The position numbers and the translations under genes were made by a program. Shown piece after piece: positions 60,712 through 64,000 of a stretch of 64,000 nucleotides of DNA (its first letter is position 1; every line of letters starts with the position of its first letter). This stretch comes from Hymenobacter canadensis (GTDB lineage Bacteria; Bacteroidota; Bacteroidia; Cytophagales; Hymenobacteraceae). Under the pieces are notes generated by a model. The model saw nothing but the letters and a program-made list of their open reading frames with translations, did not search any database and was not told where the DNA came from. Location of the stretch: contig NZ_CP114767.1 in the NCBI RefSeq assembly GCF_027359925.1, forward strand, positions 1,488,001 to 1,552,000, in the 5' to 3' direction.

Positions 60712-60889
60712 CGGCGGGCAGAGGCAGCAGCTGATGAAGGCAGATAGTGGCAACGGATAGCGACGGCAGCTGACGGAAAACAGTGGCGGCCAGCGGGTCG
60801 GAGCTGGTATGCGCCGCTCCCACAGCGGCGGCCGGGAGCAGCGGCCGAAGGGCCGACACTGGCATCGGCTACCGCCGGGCGCCCCGACC

Positions 60890-62128
60890 CTACTCGTAAC
60901 GCAGGCTCTCGATGGGGTCGAGGGCGGCGGCTTTGCTGGCCGGATAGTAGCCGGAGGCCAAACCCACGGTGATGCAGATCACCAGGCCCAGCGACATCCA
61001 GAGCCACGGCACAATGAACGCGCCCTGCTCCATAAACAGCGTGAGCAGGTTGCCGCCGCCCACGCCCAGCACGATGCCCAGCACCCCGCCCATCACGCAA
61101 ATCACAATGGCCTCGATGAGGAACTGCTGGCGGATCTGGCGGGCCGTAGCACCCAGCGCCTTCCGGATTCCGATTTCGCGGGTGCGCTCCGTCACCGACA
61201 CCATCATGATGTTCATGAGGGCAATGCTGGCCCCGAGCAGCGTGATGAAGCCCACCAGAAAGCCGCCCACTTTCAGGCCGCCGCTCAGCTCATCGAGCTT
61301 GGCGGCCATGGAATCGGAGCGCTCCACCTCGAAGCTGTCTTCCTGGCCCAGCGCGTCGTGGCGCACGGCGCGCATGGTGCCGGTGGCCTGGCCCGTGAGG
61401 TAGGTAAGTTCCTCGGGACGGGTGGTGGCGGTTTTCACGTCGAAGGTGAGGGCGCGCTGCCGGGGCAGCTGGTTGCCGGTTTCCAGCGGAATCAGCACCA
61501 TGCGGTCGGCGCCGCCGCCCTGGCCGCTGCTGCCGCTTTTCTCCAGCACGCCCACTATCTGAAAGCGCCGGCCCAGCAGGTACACGTACTTGTTGAGGCT
61601 GCTTTCCGAGGGGTAGAGCTTGTCTTTCACTTCCGAGCCGATGATGGCTACGTTGGTGCCGTTGTCGAGTTCCAGCGACGAGAAGGTGCGGCCCGTGCCC
61701 AGGGTATAGCTCTGGATCTGCAGGTAGTTTTCGTCGCCGGCCACCACCTGAATATTGGGGTTGGTTTTTTCGCCGTTGCCTTTCACTTCGGTAGCTCCGG
61801 AAATAAAGGCCGAAACCCCCACCTGCGCTTCGTCGCTGAGGGCCAGCTTATATTTCTTGGCCTGCAGCAAGGTAATGGGCGGATACACTTTGCCCTGCAC
61901 CCCGCCCCGCCGGTAGCGGTTGCCGTAGCCCTTCGCCTTCATTTCAAAGGAGTTGGCGCCCAGGCTGGCAAACGTCTGGTTCAGGGAATACTTCATGGCA
62001 TCGATGGCCGTGAGAATGCCCACCAGCGCCATGATGCCGATGCTCACGATCAGGGCCGTGAGGACGGTACGCAGCAGGTTGCTCTTAATGGAGCGAAACG
62101 CTTCCCGAATGTTTTCCAGCAGATCCAT
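60890..62128 (-). CDS. MacB-like ABC transporter permease
   Basis: A 412-residue membrane protein: [45 protein letters not shown] is the canonical opening of the FtsX/MacB permeases, a large periplasmic MacB_PCD-type domain follows (residues about 45-270), and [50 protein letters not shown] with two further membrane helices closes it. MacB proteins pump siderophores, peptides or lipoproteins with a partner ATPase. No ATPase gene is next to it in the window. It diverges from the gene at 62365. Confidence 0.9.
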   Translation of the reverse strand: MDLLENIREAFRSIKSNLLRTVLTALIVSIGIMALVGILTAIDAMKYSLNQTFASLGANSFEMKAKGYGNRYRRGGVQGKVYPPITLLQAKKYKLALSDEAQVGVSAFISGATEVKGNGEKTNPNIQVVAGDENYLQIQSYTLGTGRTFSSLELDNGTNVAIIGSEVKDKLYPSESSLNKYVYLLGRRFQIVGVLEKSGSSGQGGGADRMVLIPLETGNQLPRQRALTFDVKTATTRPEELTYLTGQATGTMRAVRHDALGQEDSFEVERSDSMAAKLDELSGGLKVGGFLVGFITLLGASIALMNIMMVSVTERTREIGIRKALGATARQIRQQFLIEAIVICVMGGVLGIVLGVGGGNLLTLFMEQGAFIVPWLWMSLGLVICITVGLASGYYPASKAAALDPIESLRYE

Positions 62129-62364
62129 ACATCGTCAAATTCCGGCCAATCTACGCATTTGCGGCGGGTTTTGCAGTGGCCCTTTTCCGGGCCGGCGGCA
62201 ACGCAAAAACCGGCCGCCCGGCGCGGAACCGGAACCGCGGCGGCCCCGTTCTGGCTGGCGCGCCCGTTGCCGGGTGGGTGGCCGCGATTTTGCGCGGGTA
62301 CCGCCAATGTTGAGTACCTTGAGCGGTGGTTGAACGCGGCCGGACGGCTTTATTTTCTTTGGCT

Positions 62365-63648
62365 ATGATACACAGCAAACAACGATTCTGGGCCACGCTG
62401 CTGGTGCTGGTGTGCCTGCTGGCCGGGCCGGGCGCGGCCTGGGCCAACCAGGTGCTCATCCCGATGGACAACACCCAGAAAGAGCACCTCAAGGCCTACG
62501 GCATTGCCTACTGGCTGCTCGGCAAGCAGATTGAGGTCGACTGGCTGCTCAACTACCGCGGCGGCTCGTTTGCCTGCGAGGTGGCGCCCGGCGTGGAAAA
62601 CGAACTGGCCGTGCGCGGCGTCACGTACCAGGTGATTTCCGGCGCCCAGTACAACGGCATCCTCTCCGAAATAGCCGACCCCAACGCCAACATGGACATC
62701 ATGAAGCTGGAGAAGGTGCCCAAAATTGCGGTGTACACCCCCAAAGGCAAGCAGCCCTGGGACGACGCCGTGACGCTGGTGCTGGGCTACGCCGAAATCC
62801 CCTACGACCAGATCTACGACGACGACGTGCTCGACGGCAAGCTGCCCAAGTACGACTGGCTGCACCTGCACCACGAGGATTTTACGGGCGAGTACGGCAA
62901 GTTCTTCGCCCAGTACCGCAACCGGCCCTGGTATCAGCAGCAGCAGCGCGACTCAGAAGCTACGGCCAAGCGGCACGGCTTCGCCAAAGTCAGCCAGATG
63001 AAGGGCGCGGTGGTGGTGAAGATGCAGGAGTTTATTGCCGGCGGCGGCTTCCAGTTTGCCATGTGCTCGGCCACCGACACCTACGATATTGCCCTGGCCG
63101 GCCTGGGCGTGGACATGGTGGAAAACATGTACGACGGCGACGGCGCCGACCCCGCCGCGCAGAGCAAGCTCAACTTCAACCGTACGCTGGCCTTCCAGAA
63201 CTTCCAGCTCGTGCGCGACCCATACCAGTACGAGTACAGCAACATCGACATGCAGCCCCAGGAGCGCGGCGTCTACGAAGACAACGACTACTTCCAGCTC
63301 TTCACATTCTCGGCCAAGTACGACCCGGTACCCACCATGCTCACCCAGGACCACGAGAAGACCATCAAGGGCTTTATGGGCCAGACCACGGCTTTCCGCA
63401 AGCAACTGGTGAAACCCGACGTGGTAGTGATGGGCGACAACAAGGCCTCGGGCGAAATCCGCTACATGCACGGCACGCTGGGCAAAGGCACTTGGACCTT
63501 CTATGGCGGCCACGACCCCGAAGATTACCAGCACCTGGTAGAGGAAGAGCCGACCGACCTGTCGCTGCACCCCAACTCGCCCGGCTACCGCCTTATCCTC
63601 AACAACGTGCTGTTCCCAGCCGCTAAAAAGAAGAAGCAAAAGACCTGA
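62365..63648 (+). CDS. Conserved Bacteroidota secreted protein (commonly mislabelled asparagine synthetase B)
   Basis: A 427-residue exported protein with a signal peptide (WATLLVLVCLLAGPGAAWAN). NQVLIPMDNTQKEHLKAYGIAYW, WLLNYRGGSF, KIAVYTPKGKQPWDDAVTLVLGYAEIPYDQIYD, YDWLHLHHEDFTGEYGKF, FAMCSATDTYDIALA, TFYGGHDPEDYQH and PGYRLILNNVLFPAAKKKKQKT are near invariant in the family I recall from flavobacteria. No ATP-pyrophosphatase or glutaminase motif is present, so it is not asparagine synthetase. Its function is unknown; the conserved His, Asp and Cys suggest an enzyme fold. ATG 62365 is the start before the signal peptide. Confidence 0.8.
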   Translation: MIHSKQRFWATLLVLVCLLAGPGAAWANQVLIPMDNTQKEHLKAYGIAYWLLGKQIEVDWLLNYRGGSFACEVAPGVENELAVRGVTYQVISGAQYNGILSEIADPNANMDIMKLEKVPKIAVYTPKGKQPWDDAVTLVLGYAEIPYDQIYDDDVLDGKLPKYDWLHLHHEDFTGEYGKFFAQYRNRPWYQQQQRDSEATAKRHGFAKVSQMKGAVVVKMQEFIAGGGFQFAMCSATDTYDIALAGLGVDMVENMYDGDGADPAAQSKLNFNRTLAFQNFQLVRDPYQYEYSNIDMQPQERGVYEDNDYFQLFTFSAKYDPVPTMLTQDHEKTIKGFMGQTTAFRKQLVKPDVVVMGDNKASGEIRYMHGTLGKGTWTFYGGHDPEDYQHLVEEEPTDLSLHPNSPGYRLILNNVLFPAAKKKKQKT

Positions 63649-63667
63649 GTTGGCCGGCTACTAAACC

Positions 63668-63709
63668 ATAAGAAAGCCCCGAACAGCAATCTGTTCGGGG
63701 CTTTCTTAT
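63668..63709. terminator. Bidirectional terminator
   Basis: A 19-bp perfect stem (ATAAGAAAGCCCCGAACAG and complement) with CAAT loop, between convergent genes; T and A runs on both sides. Confidence 0.92.
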
Positions 63710-63729
63710 GACTCTATTCTTGGTGAAAC

Positions 63730-64000
63730 CTACTTGCTCAGCCGCACCATGCGCTGGGCTATTTCGGGCAGGTCGGCGGTTTTTTCGGGGTCTATGTCTG
63801 TGGTCAGCTGCACTACTACGGGCTGGCCTTTGGCCGTGCCGTAGAAGATGAGCTGGTAGGCCTCCCCGCCTTCGATGGCGTAGCTGAGGCGGTAGCCTTT
63901 GGCCGGCATATCGAGGATGAAACAATCAAAAGCCTGCTGCTCTGCTGGTTTATGCTTCTTTTTCTCCACTTTCACCATCGTCTCCACCACGGGCAGCAGC
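63730..64000 (-). CDS. Hypothetical protein, C-terminal part (partial)
   Basis: The frame is open to the window edge and ends at 63730. The 89 visible residues contain a basic stretch (VKVEKKKHKP), then AFDCFILDMPAKGYRLSYAIEGGEAYQLIFYG and VVVQLTTDIDPEKTADLPEIAQRMVRLSK. No family is recognised. A GTG at 63990 could start it, but residues before it (LLPVVETM) continue in frame, so a longer protein is likely, perhaps with a signal peptide beyond the edge. Confidence 0.5.
   Translation of the reverse strand, partial: LLPVVETMVKVEKKKHKPAEQQAFDCFILDMPAKGYRLSYAIEGGEAYQLIFYGTAKGQPVVVQLTTDIDPEKTADLPEIAQRMVRLSK

Larger units (their letters stand above)
59734..60889. other. 1.16-kb GC-rich stretch without a convincing gene
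   Basis: Open frames here are short, Arg/Pro/Cys-rich and lack any family match I can see, so I treat them as non-coding. The first 35 bases after the HTH start are AT-rich (likely promoter). The stretch includes the hairpin at 60054-60086 and the tandem repeat at 60668-60711. Confidence 0.6.

Overview
The window looks like chromosome of a high-GC Bacteroidota bacterium, most likely Hymenobacter or a close relative (Hymenobacteraceae). The reasons are GC-rich genes in a Bacteroidota-style gene set (GlnN-type glutamine synthetase, long three-domain IspG, DUF6728 and DUF389 proteins, a secreted protein usually mislabelled asparagine synthetase B), promoters of the TTG/TAnnTTTG type, and very dense intergenic inverted repeats. 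I saw no rRNA, tRNA, CRISPR array or prophage.

Layout. 0-9 kb: end of a DUF1810 gene, an aldo/keto reductase, then an ethanolamine locus (permease eat, eutB, eutC). Three unrelated small genes lie between eutB and eutC, and eutC is split by a complete 1591-bp IS3-family element. 9-18 kb: SF1 helicase, SlyD, two more aldo/keto reductases around an AraC regulator, a zinc-ribbon protein, ACP phosphodiesterase-like protein, flavin-binding split-barrel protein and a CrtA-like monooxygenase. 18-28 kb: di-haem peroxidase, two WD40-type proteins, then a five-gene cluster: coiled-coil protein, membrane-anchored PspA-like protein, substrate-binding/OmpA fusion, ABC permease and ABC ATPase. 28-34 kb: a REP-associated tyrosine transposase (RAYT) inside a cloud of its presumed repeats, an NtrC-type regulator with its sensor kinase, and a DUF389 membrane protein. 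34-41 kb: leuS with an AT-rich foreign-looking segment, an Rrf2 regulator with its target oxidoreductase and matching operators, YjbR, a LEA-type lipoprotein and DUF6728. 41-52 kb: acyl-CoA ligase, NTF2-like protein, NAD(P)-binding proteins, a SUKH-like protein, ispG (with an in-frame repeat insertion), a lactonase, two thioredoxin-fold proteins, a quinone oxidoreductase and two unknowns. 52-64 kb: glnN, an LTA-synthase-like sulfatase, mtaB, an HTH protein, a 1.15-kb gene-free stretch, a MacB-like permease and the mislabelled secreted protein.

The strongest theme is the repeat ecology. Roughly 28 copies of one palindrome family (family A, core GAGACGC...GCGTCTC) occur here, mostly as inverted pairs (REPIN-like), together with families B to G. 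They nest in each other, supply stop codons to neighbouring genes, and sit in frame inside two proteins, including the RAYT that is the best candidate for their mobiliser. Function calls rest on motifs read by eye; no database search was possible.
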